NCBI GenBank assembly: GCA_013215145.1
Contig: JABSRP010000003.1
Location: 1-64,000 of the forward strand
DNA length: 64,000 nucleotides
Source of the DNA: Pseudobacteriovorax sp.
Lineage (GTDB): Bacteria > Bdellovibrionota_B > Oligoflexia > Oligoflexales > Oligoflexaceae
Direction of reading: 5' to 3'
Part shown: piece by piece, positions 39,042-49,383 of the stretch
Position numbering within the stretch: the first letter of the stretch is position 1
How the letters are laid out: every line of letters begins with the position of its first letter
The notes under the pieces: generated by a model
Seen by the model: the letters and a program-made list of their open reading frames with translations, nothing else
Databases searched by the model: none
Told to the model about the DNA's origin: nothing
Position numbers and translations under genes: made by a program

Positions 39042-40753
39042 TATGTACTCCCATGAGGCTTTTCCAAGCCCTCTTCTGGTTGCTGTAAAATGATATCTTC
39101 AGCCGATTTTCCAGCAGGGATCATCGGAAACACATTTTCGTCTCGTTCCACTTCAACGTGAATGAGGCAAGGTCCATCATCGTAAACCAAAGCTTTGGTT
39201 ATTTCCGACTCGCAGTGATCTAGACTATCGATAAAAAAAGCCTTTATGCCATAGGCTTCAGCGAGTTTAACGAAATCGGGATTCCCATCGAGTGAGATGC
39301 CTGACTCGCGATTATCATAGAATAGTTCTTGCCACTGACGGACCATTCCCAGGCATTTGTTATCAATGATGACAATCTTGATGGGGAGCTTATGTATCGC
39401 CGCCGTGGCTAATTCTGATTGGGTCATCTGAAACCCGCCGTCACCGCAAATACAAATGACTGTTTTTTCGGGTTCTGCGAGTTGCGCGCCGATGGCAGCC
39501 GGCATACCAAAGCCCATGGTTCCTGCACCCCCAGAGGAAAGCCAGCTATCGGGTGCGTTTACATGGTAATACAGAGCAGCCCACATTTGATGCTGACCAA
39601 CGTCGGTGGTGACAATAGCCTTGCCACGGGTTAATCGACTCATGCACTCAATGACGTTTTCTGCGTGAAGATGGTTTCGCCTGATATAAAGGGGATGATC
39701 ATCTCTATAATCTGCAAGCTCTGCTAGCCAACTGCTAGTATTCTGCGGTTTAAGACTGGGTAGGAGACGACGAATGGTTTCTTTAATATCACCTCGAATC
39801 CCTAAATCTGTCCTTACTGTTTTCCCGATTTCGCCTAAATCGATATCCACATGGGCGATTTTAGCCTGAGAGCAAAATCTCTTTGCATCACCCGAAATAC
39901 GATCATCGAAACGACTTCCAAAAGACACGATGAGATCGCATCGAGTAAGAGCATAATTGGCTGTGGCCGTTCCATGCATCCCCAGCATACCCAAATTAAG
40001 GGGGTCGGATTCGGGAAACACTCCCTTCCCAAGTAGGGTGTTAGTAAGAGGAGCTTGGAGGCGGGTGATAAGGCTTTTCACCTCTGAAAAGGCTCGGCTC
40101 AAAATTGCGCCATGACCCACTAATATAAGAGGTCGCTTGGAAGACTCAAATAGTGTTGATAGCCTTTTGATATCGTCCTGATGTGGGATCAGGGGATTTG
40201 TGACATGAATCCTACTCTTGAGTTCGCGATCGAAGCGTCCCGTATAAGGCCGACCCGAAATATTCTTGGGGATATCAATGACGACGGCACCAGGTCTCCC
40301 GTTCATAGCAATGGTCATAGCTTCCGATGTGGTCTCTACGACCTTAGTCTCATCTAACAGCAGGTAGGAATGCTTGACGAGTGGCATGGTTACACCATAT
40401 ACGTCTGTTTCTTGAAAGGCATCCTTACCAAGATTCTCGCTATTGGTCTGACCGGAAATGACAAGCAGGGGGACGGAATCCATTTGTGCTGTCATGATTC
40501 CAGTTACGGTATTTAATGCCCCTGGCCCGCTAGTAACTAATACAACACCCAATTTATTCTTAGCTCGCGCGTAGCCATCAGCCATATGAACAGCGCCCTG
40601 TTCATGTCGCGATAGGATAAGTTGAATGGAGGTCTCTGGTAGAGCATCAAATAGATTAATCGCAGCTCCCCCAGGATAGCCAAAAATATACTCAACGCCA
40701 GATGCTTCTAAAGTTTTGAGTAGAGCAAGTGAGCAGTTCCATTGAGTCGTCAT
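39041..40753 (-). CDS. ilvB: Acetolactate synthase large (catalytic) subunit
   Basis: 570 residues, ThDP-dependent. Motifs: EYIFGYPGGAAINLFDALP, LSRHEQGAVHMADGYARA with the catalytic Glu, FGSRFDDRISGDAKRF (FAD region), and the ThDP/Mg motif CGDGGFQMTQSELATA with the later NNKCLGMVRQWQ-type stretch (here DNKCLGMVRQWQELFY). It makes acetolactate and acetohydroxybutyrate for valine, leucine and isoleucine. It is preceded 8 bases away by ilvE. Confidence 0.97.
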
Positions 40754-40761
40754 GAAGTCTC

Positions 40762-41904
40762 CTAGTATGCCGCTATCATGGAATTTTGCGGTTCGTTAGA
40801 GGCTGATAGGTGACCATCACCTTGGTCTCGGGCAATTGGCATCACCCAATCAAACTGCTCACATTTACCTGTTTGCTGAATGCTTCGAATAGTCTCAGAT
40901 AGCTTCTGAGTCACCTCGCCAAAACTCTCTGCCAATCGATAGGTCGTGCCTGTGGACTCTCCCAATTCAGATATCGGAGTGACAACAGCAGCCGTGCCGC
41001 AGGCAAAGATTTCCCGACAAATGTTTTTGCTTACCAGATTAAGCAACTCATCGATATCAATGGGAAACTCTCTCACAATCATTCCTTTATGCCTTGCCAT
41101 TTTGATGATTGAGTCTCTCGTAATCCCGGGCAAAATTGTGTCGGTGAGCTCTGGAGTCCATAGCTCACCATTGACCACTGCAAAAAAATTCATGCCGGAG
41201 AACTCTTCGATATAACGCTGTTGCCGAGCATCCAACCAAAGTGTTTGTTGAAAGCCTAAGGCATTAGCCTTAACTCCGGATTGAATGGAAGCGCCATAGT
41301 TTCCGCCAACTTTAAAGGCTCCGGTACCACCTGGGCTAGCCCGACAATCCTCGCGCTCGATGAGTGCTCGGACTTTCGCCGAAGAAAAATACTCAGCAGA
41401 TGGAGCCGCAATGATTAAAAAAAGATAGTCGCCCGAACTTTTTAGACTCAGACCACTTTCTGTAGCAATCATCATCGGACGTAAGTATAACGACTCATTT
41501 TCTCTTTGAGGAATTATGGGGGTTAAATAATGGACTAATGTCTTAAGACTGCTCATAAAAAGATTTTCTGGAACTTCAGGCATACACATGCGCCTGGCAG
41601 ATCTTACAAATCGGTCGTAATTCTCTTTAGGACGGAATAGGAAGGGATCTTGATCATTGCGTCGAAAGGCTTTCATTCCCTCAAAGATTTGTTGGCCGTA
41701 GTGGAATACCTTGGCGGCTGGGGCCATGGGAATCGGTCCATAAGGTTGAATCTGAGGCTCTTGCCAGCGCCCCTTAGTGAATTTTGACATCAACATGATC
41801 GGCGCTATCGAAGAGCCAAATCCCAAGTTTTCGGGTCGTTTATAAAGTGATATTGAGGTCTTAAGTTCATGACTAATGGGTAATATTGATCCCTGATGAT
41901 CCAT
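40762..41904 (-). CDS. ilvE: Branched-chain amino acid aminotransferase
   Basis: About 380 residues. The frame is open upstream to 41976, but ATG 41904 has AGGAG seven bases before it and follows the attenuator terminator, so this start is preferred. Fold-type IV PLP enzyme of the eukaryote-like class: GQQIFEGMKAFR, LYLRPMMIATE, the PLP lysine in GGTGAFKVGGNYG, EEFSGMNFFAVV and TDTILPGITRDSIIKMA. It makes Val, Leu and Ile in the final step. First structural gene of ilvEBNCD. Confidence 0.95.
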   Translation of the reverse strand: MDHQGSILPISHELKTSISLYKRPENLGFGSSIAPIMLMSKFTKGRWQEPQIQPYGPIPMAPAAKVFHYGQQIFEGMKAFRRNDQDPFLFRPKENYDRFVRSARRMCMPEVPENLFMSSLKTLVHYLTPIIPQRENESLYLRPMMIATESGLSLKSSGDYLFLIIAAPSAEYFSSAKVRALIEREDCRASPGGTGAFKVGGNYGASIQSGVKANALGFQQTLWLDARQQRYIEEFSGMNFFAVVNGELWTPELTDTILPGITRDSIIKMARHKGMIVREFPIDIDELLNLVSKNICREIFACGTAAVVTPISELGESTGTTYRLAESFGEVTQKLSETIRSIQQTGKCEQFDWVMPIARDQGDGHLSASNEPQNSMIAAY

Positions 41905-41922
41905 GAAATGTCTCCTAAAACT

Positions 41923-41955
41923 AAAAAACCCAGGTCTTTGTTCGACCTGGGTTTT
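41923..41955 (-). terminator. Attenuator terminator upstream of ilvE
   Basis: On the minus strand the 12-base arm AAAACCCAGGTC pairs with GACCTGGGTTTT around a 7-base loop and ends in a T6 run. It lies between a 22-codon Ile/Val/Leu leader and ilvE. Confidence 0.85.
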
Positions 41956-41983
41956 GCGTTTGGAATGATGCAGCACCTAGGTC
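41944..41983 (-). promoter_or_regulatory. Antiterminator pairing of the ilv leader
   Basis: GACCTAGGT (minus strand, 41983-41975), which covers the leader stop codon, is complementary with one mismatch to ACCCAGGTC, the left arm of the terminator (41952-41944). A ribosome stalled on the Ile/Val/Leu codons leaves it free to pair and block the terminator. Confidence 0.55.
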
Positions 41984-42042
41984 TCTTGTTCGCTAAGGAG
42001 TACCACGAGGATGACTACAATGTTCACAATAATATTTTGCAT
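41977..42042 (-). CDS. ilvL: Leader peptide of the ilv operon
   Basis: A 22-codon frame from ATG 42042 encodes 21 residues with 4 Ile, 5 Val and 3 Leu, packed as NIIVNIVVILVVLL. All three end products of the operon are thus sensed. The TAG stop falls inside the antiterminator segment, just before the terminator. The ribosome site is weak. The composition and placement match ilvL/ivbL-type leaders. Confidence 0.85.
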   Translation of the reverse strand: MQNIIVNIVVILVVLLSEQET

Positions 42043-42251
42043 CAAATAAGAGTCCGTTTTCTGGCTCGTTGTTTTTTAGTCCTATTAATAGAGATAGCAG
42101 GTTTCTTTTAGATTGCAAGAAATTTATTGCTGTTATTTTTACTTTTAAAACTTGTCCTTCAAAAACGAAACTATGTGCTGTTTTCATAGAGTCTGCAGCA
42201 TGTCGCCCTATTCTTACATTCTCGAATGGTGGTTTTTCTTTGGTCCGATGC

Positions 42252-45011
42252 CTAGGCTACTCGAGATGTTTTCGTATATGGTAAACTAATTTTGAACTTA
42301 ACTGGCAGAAATTCAGGAGGGTTTTTATCAAATTTTTCGTCAAATACGATCTCAAACCTGCCTCCAAGCTCTTCAACGTAACTGACAATTGCTGACATTC
42401 CAATACCGCGCCCCGAGATATCAGTAACCTCTTCGCTCGTACTAAAGCTAGGACGTAATATGTTTCTCACAATCTCTTTTGTGTCTATGGCAGTATTGTT
42501 TTCCAACTCGATTTTACTACGGATCTTGTTTATATCTAACCCCGCCCCATCATCGCTATAATGTAGGCTTATAGAATCAGTGAATTTTTTGATGTGAATG
42601 GAAATATGCCCAGCAGGGGGTTTGTCATGAGCTGTTCTTTGGTCAGCGGCTTCAATGCCGTGAGCTATGGAATTCCTGAATAGATGACTGAAGACTTTTA
42701 TGATAGTCGGATTCAAAAATTCCGGTATCGGTGTTTCTTTGCCGATAAATTCAATGGTAGGCGGTAATTTTCCTGAAACGCTGGATAGACTAGGTAAATC
42801 ATGGATTTCAGCCTTAAGTATGGCATCGATACGATTAATAAGCTGAAAAGAAAGTTTGTCAATCAGTTCCTTCGAGCATGTATTAGCCTGACTTAGGGTC
42901 TTGAGAATTTCAAGACCAGTATCTTTATCTATACTTATAGTCTCATGAGTTGGATGAGCTACTTTTTCTCTGATAACGTTTTTATAAAAATTCAATTCGG
43001 CATCAAGTTTTTTAAAGTGATTCCTCACATTAGATGGGGTTTTAATATTCTCTGTGGCAATGATCTGCTCTAAGTCATGACTAGCGTCAGCTAAACGTTT
43101 TAAGCCAAGAACTCGAGCATTACCCTTTAGAGTGTGAAGATCACGTTGCAGCGTAAACATGATTTCAGGGTCCTCGGAGCGGCAACAACTTCTTATGGCC
43201 TCGGCAGAGGATTCTATCACTTTAAAGTTGGTATGCAAGTATGATAACGGGGTAGCTAATAATTCCATGAGAACCGCTACCTCTGTTCTTTGCAGTAAAC
43301 TGTCTTGCTGCATCCGCTCGAACTGTGTTATGTCACGAAAACTAACCAATATTTTTATTGTCTCATCTTTCTCGTTGACGATTGGTTGCCAAGTAATTTC
43401 TAGAACCCTATCCTCGTTACCGCGTTTAAGCAAAATTCGCTGCGGCAGGGAAAGTGCACAGGATTCAAAACCAATACGATTACTGCCTATAGACATATTG
43501 ATAACGGATTCGATCTGAGATTTTTGATCGTTTGTTAGATCACTGTCAGTAAAAAAGTCTCGGATATGGTTTTTTTGTTGGCCAAATATACCTTTCGTAT
43601 AGGGAGAGTCCTCCCCGATCTTGTTGCCTTGCTCGTCGAATACAATGACAGCTTGATTTAAGCTTTCCAAAATAGTCTTGATTTCGAAGGTTTGTTCGAT
43701 GACTTTTTGATCTAGATCCTGTAGGTGCTGTTTTAATTCATGGTTGAGACCGACGATTTCCCGTTCGGATTTTTCTAGCTCAACGAAGGCTCGGCTAAAG
43801 CGAATGGCGATAGCAGCTGCCTGACAACTCAGAAAGACGAAGAACGAAAACGAGGCCCAAGGAAAGTGAAAACTGAAAAAACCATAAAGGCTTAAAATTT
43901 GTAAAATTGTACTTACCGCAACGGTGATGCCTCCCCAAGCAATCAATCCGGCACCTGGCAGACGGTTTAAACAGGCTTTTATGATAATGACAATACTGAC
44001 TAGCATACTGAGACAGAGATATAACCGATGTATCCCCATGAGATGGCTGTACAATTGGTAGGGTAACAGCAGTAGGGAGCTTAACAACAGTAGGCCTATG
44101 GTCACCCATAGCTTATGTAGTCGTAGGTTATAGCTTGCTTTTGGGGCTAAGGAAGGAAACAGCGCCCAAAGGAAAAATATCATGCTAATACTAAGTGAGA
44201 CTGGCGCTTGGTTGGTCAAAAATAAAGAAAGCTCTGGCCAGGATTCCACCCAAGTGAAGGCTAGAAAAAACTTAGAATACGCTATGAGATGACATAGGCA
44301 AGAAAGCGATATTCCGGCAAACCAGAAGGGAGCACGATGACCTTTTTGGCTAAAGCCCAAAATGATGTGGTAAAAAACCATGAATGCCGCGAGGCAAAAA
44401 ACGGAAAAATCGATAATCTCAGTTAAGTCAATGCGTTTGAGGTGTGACTTGGTGCCCCATATCAGCTTTAAAGGAAACATGCGTCCCTGTGCTGGTGAGA
44501 TATGAAAGCTTGATGCATTGATAACAATGTCGAGGGCATCCGAATCGATAGGAATGCTGTGAATCCCTCGCTTAAAGTTCCACTTTGTAGGGCCTTCTTT
44601 AGTATTTAGGGTGCCGTGGCCTCCATAGGACTTTCCATTGACGAATAATTCATAAACGGCAACACGTTTGAATTCGAGAATCAGGGCCGAAGGCGCATTT
44701 TCTGGTAGTTTGAGACGAAACCAGAAGCTGCCGTGACGATGGGACCTCGAGCCAAAACCATCTCGAAAACTTAAGATTTCGGCATGATTGGCAAAGTCTA
44801 TAGGCGGATTACCATCATCTGAGAACTTTTCAGGCAAAAATCCAACATGGCCCTCTAGGACCAAGGATGCGCCCTCTTCAGCTATATGGTCTCTCAGATC
44901 AATCGTTGGCCACGCAGCCTCTTCCATTGCCCTTACGTCTACCGCGTAGAGAGCCATCAGCAATAAGCTATAAATCATAGCGACACGTTTGGCCTGTAGA
45001 TTGATTGTCAC
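42252..45011 (-). CDS. 7TM-DISM receptor kinase with Hpt and CheA-type ATPase (copy 2)
   Basis: 919 residues, same architecture as the 10680 and 45687 products: signal segment, extracytoplasmic jelly-roll DISM domain (about 30-180), seven membrane helices (about 195-400), coiled coil (FVELEKSEREIVGLNHELKQ region), PAS-like domain (about 440-570, ending SFRDITQFERM), Hpt with LHTLKGNARVLGL (His near 625), and HATPase with HLFRNSIAHGIE (near 777), DDGAGLDINKI and ISGRGIGMSAIVSYV. It lacks a receiver domain. It diverges from the LuxR-type gene at 45294 and lies upstream of the ilv leader on the same strand. Confidence 0.85.
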   Translation of the reverse strand: MTINLQAKRVAMIYSLLLMALYAVDVRAMEEAAWPTIDLRDHIAEEGASLVLEGHVGFLPEKFSDDGNPPIDFANHAEILSFRDGFGSRSHRHGSFWFRLKLPENAPSALILEFKRVAVYELFVNGKSYGGHGTLNTKEGPTKWNFKRGIHSIPIDSDALDIVINASSFHISPAQGRMFPLKLIWGTKSHLKRIDLTEIIDFSVFCLAAFMVFYHIILGFSQKGHRAPFWFAGISLSCLCHLIAYSKFFLAFTWVESWPELSLFLTNQAPVSLSISMIFFLWALFPSLAPKASYNLRLHKLWVTIGLLLLSSLLLLPYQLYSHLMGIHRLYLCLSMLVSIVIIIKACLNRLPGAGLIAWGGITVAVSTILQILSLYGFFSFHFPWASFSFFVFLSCQAAAIAIRFSRAFVELEKSEREIVGLNHELKQHLQDLDQKVIEQTFEIKTILESLNQAVIVFDEQGNKIGEDSPYTKGIFGQQKNHIRDFFTDSDLTNDQKSQIESVINMSIGSNRIGFESCALSLPQRILLKRGNEDRVLEITWQPIVNEKDETIKILVSFRDITQFERMQQDSLLQRTEVAVLMELLATPLSYLHTNFKVIESSAEAIRSCCRSEDPEIMFTLQRDLHTLKGNARVLGLKRLADASHDLEQIIATENIKTPSNVRNHFKKLDAELNFYKNVIREKVAHPTHETISIDKDTGLEILKTLSQANTCSKELIDKLSFQLINRIDAILKAEIHDLPSLSSVSGKLPPTIEFIGKETPIPEFLNPTIIKVFSHLFRNSIAHGIEAADQRTAHDKPPAGHISIHIKKFTDSISLHYSDDGAGLDINKIRSKIELENNTAIDTKEIVRNILRPSFSTSEEVTDISGRGIGMSAIVSYVEELGGRFEIVFDEKFDKNPPEFLPVKFKISLPYTKTSRVA

Positions 45012-45293
45012 CTTAAAAACCCCCTACTCTCAATTCGGGTGTTTAACCGGTAATTTTAGGTAATCGAGACTTTTTCCAACACAAGGGCCTTCTGCTTTCT
45101 GCCTTAAGACGGTCAATCCACGATTTTTTAGCAAAAACAAGCTAAGGAATACTGCTTTTTGGTAGAAACCTATCACCCCTACTAAAGGTCTAAATGGTTG
45201 AAATAATTAGATTTATCCAATTCTTTTAAGTTAGTCGTATAAAATAAGTCAAAATGCTTGCATTACTTATTCTTTTCGGCTATTGTCCGGGTG

Positions 45294-45596
45294 ATGGAAC
45301 AACGGGAAGGCAGTGATAGCCTCCCATCGAGCAAAAAGGAGATTGGGGTGACTTTATTACAAACCCTTCAGCCGAAAATTAATGAGTTTTCTTCTAAGCA
45401 CGAACTAAGCCGAAGAGAAAAAGATGTTTTGGAGCAACTTGTCCAAGGTAACACTTCGGGTGCAGAAATCAGTTCTAGCCTAGGAATCTCACCTAACACT
45501 GTTAGGATTCATTTGAAAAACATTAACATCCGTGTTGGTGTTCACTCAAAGACAGAAGCCCTTGCTAGCTTCTTGCGTCACGTAGTTACAAACTAG
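45294..45596 (+). CDS. Single-domain LuxR/GerE-type DNA-binding protein
   Basis: About 100 residues from ATG 45294; a longer TTG start at 45258 is possible. The C-terminal half is a clear GerE helix-turn-helix: LSRREKDVLEQLVQG, then GAEISSSLGISPNTVRIHLKNINIRVGVHSKTEAL. There is no receiver or ligand domain, only an N-terminal helical stretch of about 35 residues. It stands alone between two DISM-Hpt kinases, pointing away from copy 2 and towards copy 3, and could serve their pathway, though it has no phosphoacceptor itself. Confidence 0.85.
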   Translation: MEQREGSDSLPSSKKEIGVTLLQTLQPKINEFSSKHELSRREKDVLEQLVQGNTSGAEISSSLGISPNTVRIHLKNINIRVGVHSKTEALASFLRHVVTN

Positions 45597-45686
45597 TTCG
45601 ATGCAGGCCTAATTAAGAGGTAGTTCACCTAGAGTGGCTGCCTCTTGGTCCGTCTCGCCCGTCTTTATTTGCAATTCCCTATTATA

Positions 45687-48389
45687 CTAAGCTATGAGTG
45701 AATCGATTTCTTTCATGTCTTTCGTGAAAGGTAGATCGATGATAAAGGATAGTTTTGCGCGACCATTGATCACGTCATCTATCTTAAGTTCCACGTGACC
45801 TCCTTCGATTTCAATGAATTTCTTCACAGCCTCCATACCAACACCACGCCCGGAAATATCAGTTACCGCTGTAGCAGTGGACACACCAGACTGGAAAATC
45901 ACCTCAGCTAGGTCTTCGGGTGAAGCCTCCGGATTTAGGCCACTGGCGATGGCTTTTTCTTTGATAGCCTCCATATCGAGTCCTCGACCATCGTCGGAGA
46001 AAACCAACCTAAGGTAATCTTCCCATTTGCTGACTTCAATGGTGATAGAACCGATAGGATCTTTCCCCACTTTTTCTCTTTGTCTGGCGGTTTCAATGCC
46101 GTGATCCATAGAATTGCGCAGAAGGTGAATAAAGGATTTTTTGATGACTTGAGATGTCTTAGTATCAATGACAAAGTTGTCGTTGACGATCTCGACTTTG
46201 GGCGGCTCTTTGCCGAGTCTTTTGGCTAGGCCTGCAATGGACTGAATTTCGGTTTCGAGAATTTTTGCAATGTTGTATTCGTAGAGGAAGATGATTCTTT
46301 GAACGGCGCTTTTGATATTACCATGCATGACATCCTCGCCAACATCCATCAGCTCCTGTTTCTGGACGGGAATGGCGCCTTCATCATTGGCGAAGAGTCC
46401 GTCCAGAGCTTTCCGGTACTCGTTGATAATCTCCTCAATGGCATCTATTTTTTCTCTAACTTTGGCTTCAGCTTTTGGCATCTGGTTTGCGGGTAAATTC
46501 TGCACAAATGATTCCGCTTCATGGGTTTGGTTGCTAATTCGTTTGAAGTTGAAGGTTAGAGCCAAACCTTTCAACGTATGTAGGTTTCGAAAAACGATAT
46601 GTTTCTCATCGATGTCAACCAAGGCTCCCTTGATATAGGTGGCAGCATTTTCAAGAAAATCATTGACTTTAGCAAATGATTTCACTCGAGCGATTTCAGT
46701 AATTATCGATGCATATCTACTTTCCTGCTGCGCCGTCTCCTGGAGGGCTCGCATGGCAGTTACATCTTTTACGATACAGAGTATCCTCGTTATCATTTCG
46801 TCTTGATCCAAAATTGGGGCCCAATCCACTTCAAGGATTGGACCGTCTAATCTGAATTCTGCTGGAAGAAGATGATTATTAACCTCGAACTGCATGATAT
46901 CTTCACCTAAGGAACCATCTAGTACTGTTTTTATACCAGAACGTTCGACTTCGTTGAGACTCGATCGCTCAAAAAGAAGATCGAAAGGGTCACGGCCACC
47001 GATATCAGTTGTTCCTAACAAATCAGATAAGGCTCTGGAAAACTCATCATCCACGACGAGATTATCGTCGTCTTTTATGATCCGAAATACCCCTTGAGGA
47101 AGGTTATCGAGGGTTGATTTGATATCTCTTGTTTTGGCAATGACCTTATTTTCTAGATTTTCATTTAAGTCGTCGACTTCATCAAAGAGCTTATTAAATC
47201 GAACCGATAGCATGGCAGCTTGGGTGCATATAAATAGAGAGGTACCAAAGGGAAGGGTTTGAAGATCAATTTTCAAAAAATAGAAGGAAATGTCTGTGAC
47301 TGCAGTGACGGCTGGGCTGAGATAACCGACCAACACTAGGATAGCTTGAGGTTGCCCGCGAAAGGTTGCCAGAAACAGCCAGGGAATAATTAACAGAATC
47401 AAAAATAAAACATTGACCTGCATGATGTTCATCCCAATATCGCTGACCACAGCATTGGGTACAAGAGCAATCAAGGTGCCACAAATCCCAATCATTGCCA
47501 AGATGCGAGCGCCTTTGCGCGAAAAACGTAGTTTCCAAAAACTCTCGCCACGGATGATATAAGTTGGAAATAGAACCATAAATGAAGTAGCGATCACGCC
47601 GAGGGCATTTTCTATCATATAGGAATAAAATGGAGACACCGTATCGCTATTCAGAAGTATGCGTCCGTCGGATGCAAAAAGCATTCTAAATCCGATGGCT
47701 GCACAAAAACCAGCAAATACGAGGGTACTTCGATTTTCGTGGCGCAGGAGAAATAATAGTAGATGGTAAAACATAGCGATTGATATCAGTCCGAGAAGAA
47801 AGTAATCACGTTGAATGTGGCCGTTATGCTTTTTCATAACAGCAAGCTCGGTACCAACGACTGGCGTGATATAGAACCCGGCTCCTCGTGGGGTGTAACC
47901 GCTGTTATCGACATCGATCGTAATTGCATAAGACTCTGCCTGCGGTAGCTCTATAAAAGCATCGCCTCGACCTAGCTTAAACCCATTGTCAAGTGTTTGG
48001 CCTCGTTTGTATAGGTTTTCGCCATTGACAGTAACATCAACGTGTCCAAGTGGATTGGGTAGCCACAGCATCAGATCTCTAACGTTCTCGCGGTTTTCTA
48101 ATTGAATTTGATAGCGGACCACTGTTTTTAATTCAGCGTTGTCGCCGATCCTAATGGGAGTTGTGATGGGGGAGTCGAGTTTATCCTCTTTAATTTTTTT
48201 CCAAGTTTGTGCTTGGTTGTCTTTTTTGAAAAGCTGAGACGTGATCGTCCAGTTTTGTGCCAGTTGGGTTAGTCCCTTGGGTTGAATGATCGTCGGGCTT
48301 GGTCGCTCTTGAGCGCTGCCTATCTTTGCGATGCTAACTAGCTGCAGGAACAGACAAAACAGCATAGATGGTTTGAGATACCGATTCAA
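45687..48389 (-). CDS. 7TM-DISM receptor kinase with Hpt and CheA-type ATPase (copy 3)
   Basis: 900 residues. Signal peptide, DISM domain (about 30-185), seven membrane helices (about 195-395), coiled coil (NENLENKVIAKTRDIKS), PAS-like domain (about 415-550, ending IVKDVTAMRAL), Hpt with LHTLKGLALTFNF (His near 605), and HATPase with HLLRNSMDHGIE (near 756), DDGRGLDMEAIKEKA and ISGRGVGMEAVKKFI. Closest in the motif regions to CheA N and G boxes, but with no CheW domain. Convergent with the LuxR-type gene (91 bases apart). Phosphotransfer to a free receiver such as the 57855 product is possible but unproven. Confidence 0.85.
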   Translation of the reverse strand: MNRYLKPSMLFCLFLQLVSIAKIGSAQERPSPTIIQPKGLTQLAQNWTITSQLFKKDNQAQTWKKIKEDKLDSPITTPIRIGDNAELKTVVRYQIQLENRENVRDLMLWLPNPLGHVDVTVNGENLYKRGQTLDNGFKLGRGDAFIELPQAESYAITIDVDNSGYTPRGAGFYITPVVGTELAVMKKHNGHIQRDYFLLGLISIAMFYHLLLFLLRHENRSTLVFAGFCAAIGFRMLFASDGRILLNSDTVSPFYSYMIENALGVIATSFMVLFPTYIIRGESFWKLRFSRKGARILAMIGICGTLIALVPNAVVSDIGMNIMQVNVLFLILLIIPWLFLATFRGQPQAILVLVGYLSPAVTAVTDISFYFLKIDLQTLPFGTSLFICTQAAMLSVRFNKLFDEVDDLNENLENKVIAKTRDIKSTLDNLPQGVFRIIKDDDNLVVDDEFSRALSDLLGTTDIGGRDPFDLLFERSSLNEVERSGIKTVLDGSLGEDIMQFEVNNHLLPAEFRLDGPILEVDWAPILDQDEMITRILCIVKDVTAMRALQETAQQESRYASIITEIARVKSFAKVNDFLENAATYIKGALVDIDEKHIVFRNLHTLKGLALTFNFKRISNQTHEAESFVQNLPANQMPKAEAKVREKIDAIEEIINEYRKALDGLFANDEGAIPVQKQELMDVGEDVMHGNIKSAVQRIIFLYEYNIAKILETEIQSIAGLAKRLGKEPPKVEIVNDNFVIDTKTSQVIKKSFIHLLRNSMDHGIETARQREKVGKDPIGSITIEVSKWEDYLRLVFSDDGRGLDMEAIKEKAIASGLNPEASPEDLAEVIFQSGVSTATAVTDISGRGVGMEAVKKFIEIEGGHVELKIDDVINGRAKLSFIIDLPFTKDMKEIDSLIA

Positions 48390-48735
48390 GTATGAGGCCC
48401 TCGAGTGATTTTCAGACTTTTGTGGGCTGTCGGTTTGCTAGCGAGAACTAATAAGCTAGTAATTTAGATATCCAATGATTACGGGTACATATGATGTCTT
48501 AGTCGCCACTTTCCTTATCGTTTTAGGGTCTTGTCATAGTCTGCTTAAGCTGATTTTCTATATTCCCTGACTGCTTAGTGCGGGTATACCGGCTGGTCAA
48601 AGAATTTTTCCGGAGTATTCAGACTAGGGCTGTACGCCAATAGTAAGTCAGAATAACATCCCGCCAGGTCAAAAAATGACTTCAATTACCGGATCTATAC
48701 ACCGGAGAAAACACACTTTAAACATGTAGAATCGG
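48390..48735. other. Divergent intergenic region, no gene seen
   Basis: 346 bases between the copy 3 kinase (-) and the 48736 gene (+). It has no long frame, repeat or strong hairpin. It should hold both promoters. Confidence 0.3.
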
Positions 48736-49173
48736 ATGACAAAATCAATTCTAACAGCTTTAGCCCTTATGTTTGGATACCAAGCCTCTGCTGCTGAAAC
48801 GGTCATATCTTGTGATCAGGGTGATGCAAAACTTGTTGAGGTTGAGCGATTCAGTCGTTTTGGACAATTGACTATTATCAGAAATCTAGAAATCAACAAC
48901 GCTGCTATCATCGACTACTTTGTCGAGGCGGGCGCGGTGTCTGATTATTATGCTGGTCGCGATCGGGTACTTATTCCCATTAATCGGGCCTTTGATAATG
49001 GTGAGTATGCAGGTTACGTTGCCATTCAATCGCAAGTATCTTATTCCCATGTTTTTGCTAAGCCTAGAGGCGATAAACTTCAGGTTGAGCTTTGGAAAGC
49101 CAACTCGTCAGCGACGAGTTCTCATCACACAGGTACACTCCTAGCTGATTGGACGTTCTCCAACTGCAAATAG
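48736..49173 (+). CDS. Small secreted hypothetical protein
   Basis: 145 residues with a Sec signal (MTKSILTALALMFGYQASAAE). The mature part starts TVISCDQGDAKLVEVERF and ends DWTFSNCK, so the two Cys (near the N and C ends) probably form a disulfide that closes a small beta-rich domain. No family is recognised. A terminator-like hairpin follows at 49207. Confidence 0.65.
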   Translation: MTKSILTALALMFGYQASAAETVISCDQGDAKLVEVERFSRFGQLTIIRNLEINNAAIIDYFVEAGAVSDYYAGRDRVLIPINRAFDNGEYAGYVAIQSQVSYSHVFAKPRGDKLQVELWKANSSATSSHHTGTLLADWTFSNCK

Positions 49174-49206
49174 TGAGTATCAGGCGGGCCTCGACGTCAA
49201 TCTCTT

Positions 49207-49230
49207 CCCCGATGACGGGGTCCGTTTTTT
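49207..49230 (+). terminator. Intrinsic terminator after the 48736 gene
   Basis: A 5-bp GC stem CCCCG/CGGGG with an ATGA loop is followed by TCCG and six T's at 49225-49230. Confidence 0.5.
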
Positions 49231-49383
49231 CATAATTGTGTCCATAAATGCCTACCTAAAGCTGAATTCCCCAATTAACGTCAAAAAATTTCCCTTAAAC
49301 GTAAGATCTTTGAAAATCTTATGGAGCAAAACCTTGTCTCGTGCGTTCTAGTTCTGAGTACATGAATCCACGATAAGGAGACG

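Noticed and set aside
41993..42187. 64-codon minus-strand frame over the ilv leader
   Set aside because: It overlaps the 22-codon leader in another frame, with no family features. The leader with its hairpins explains the region better.
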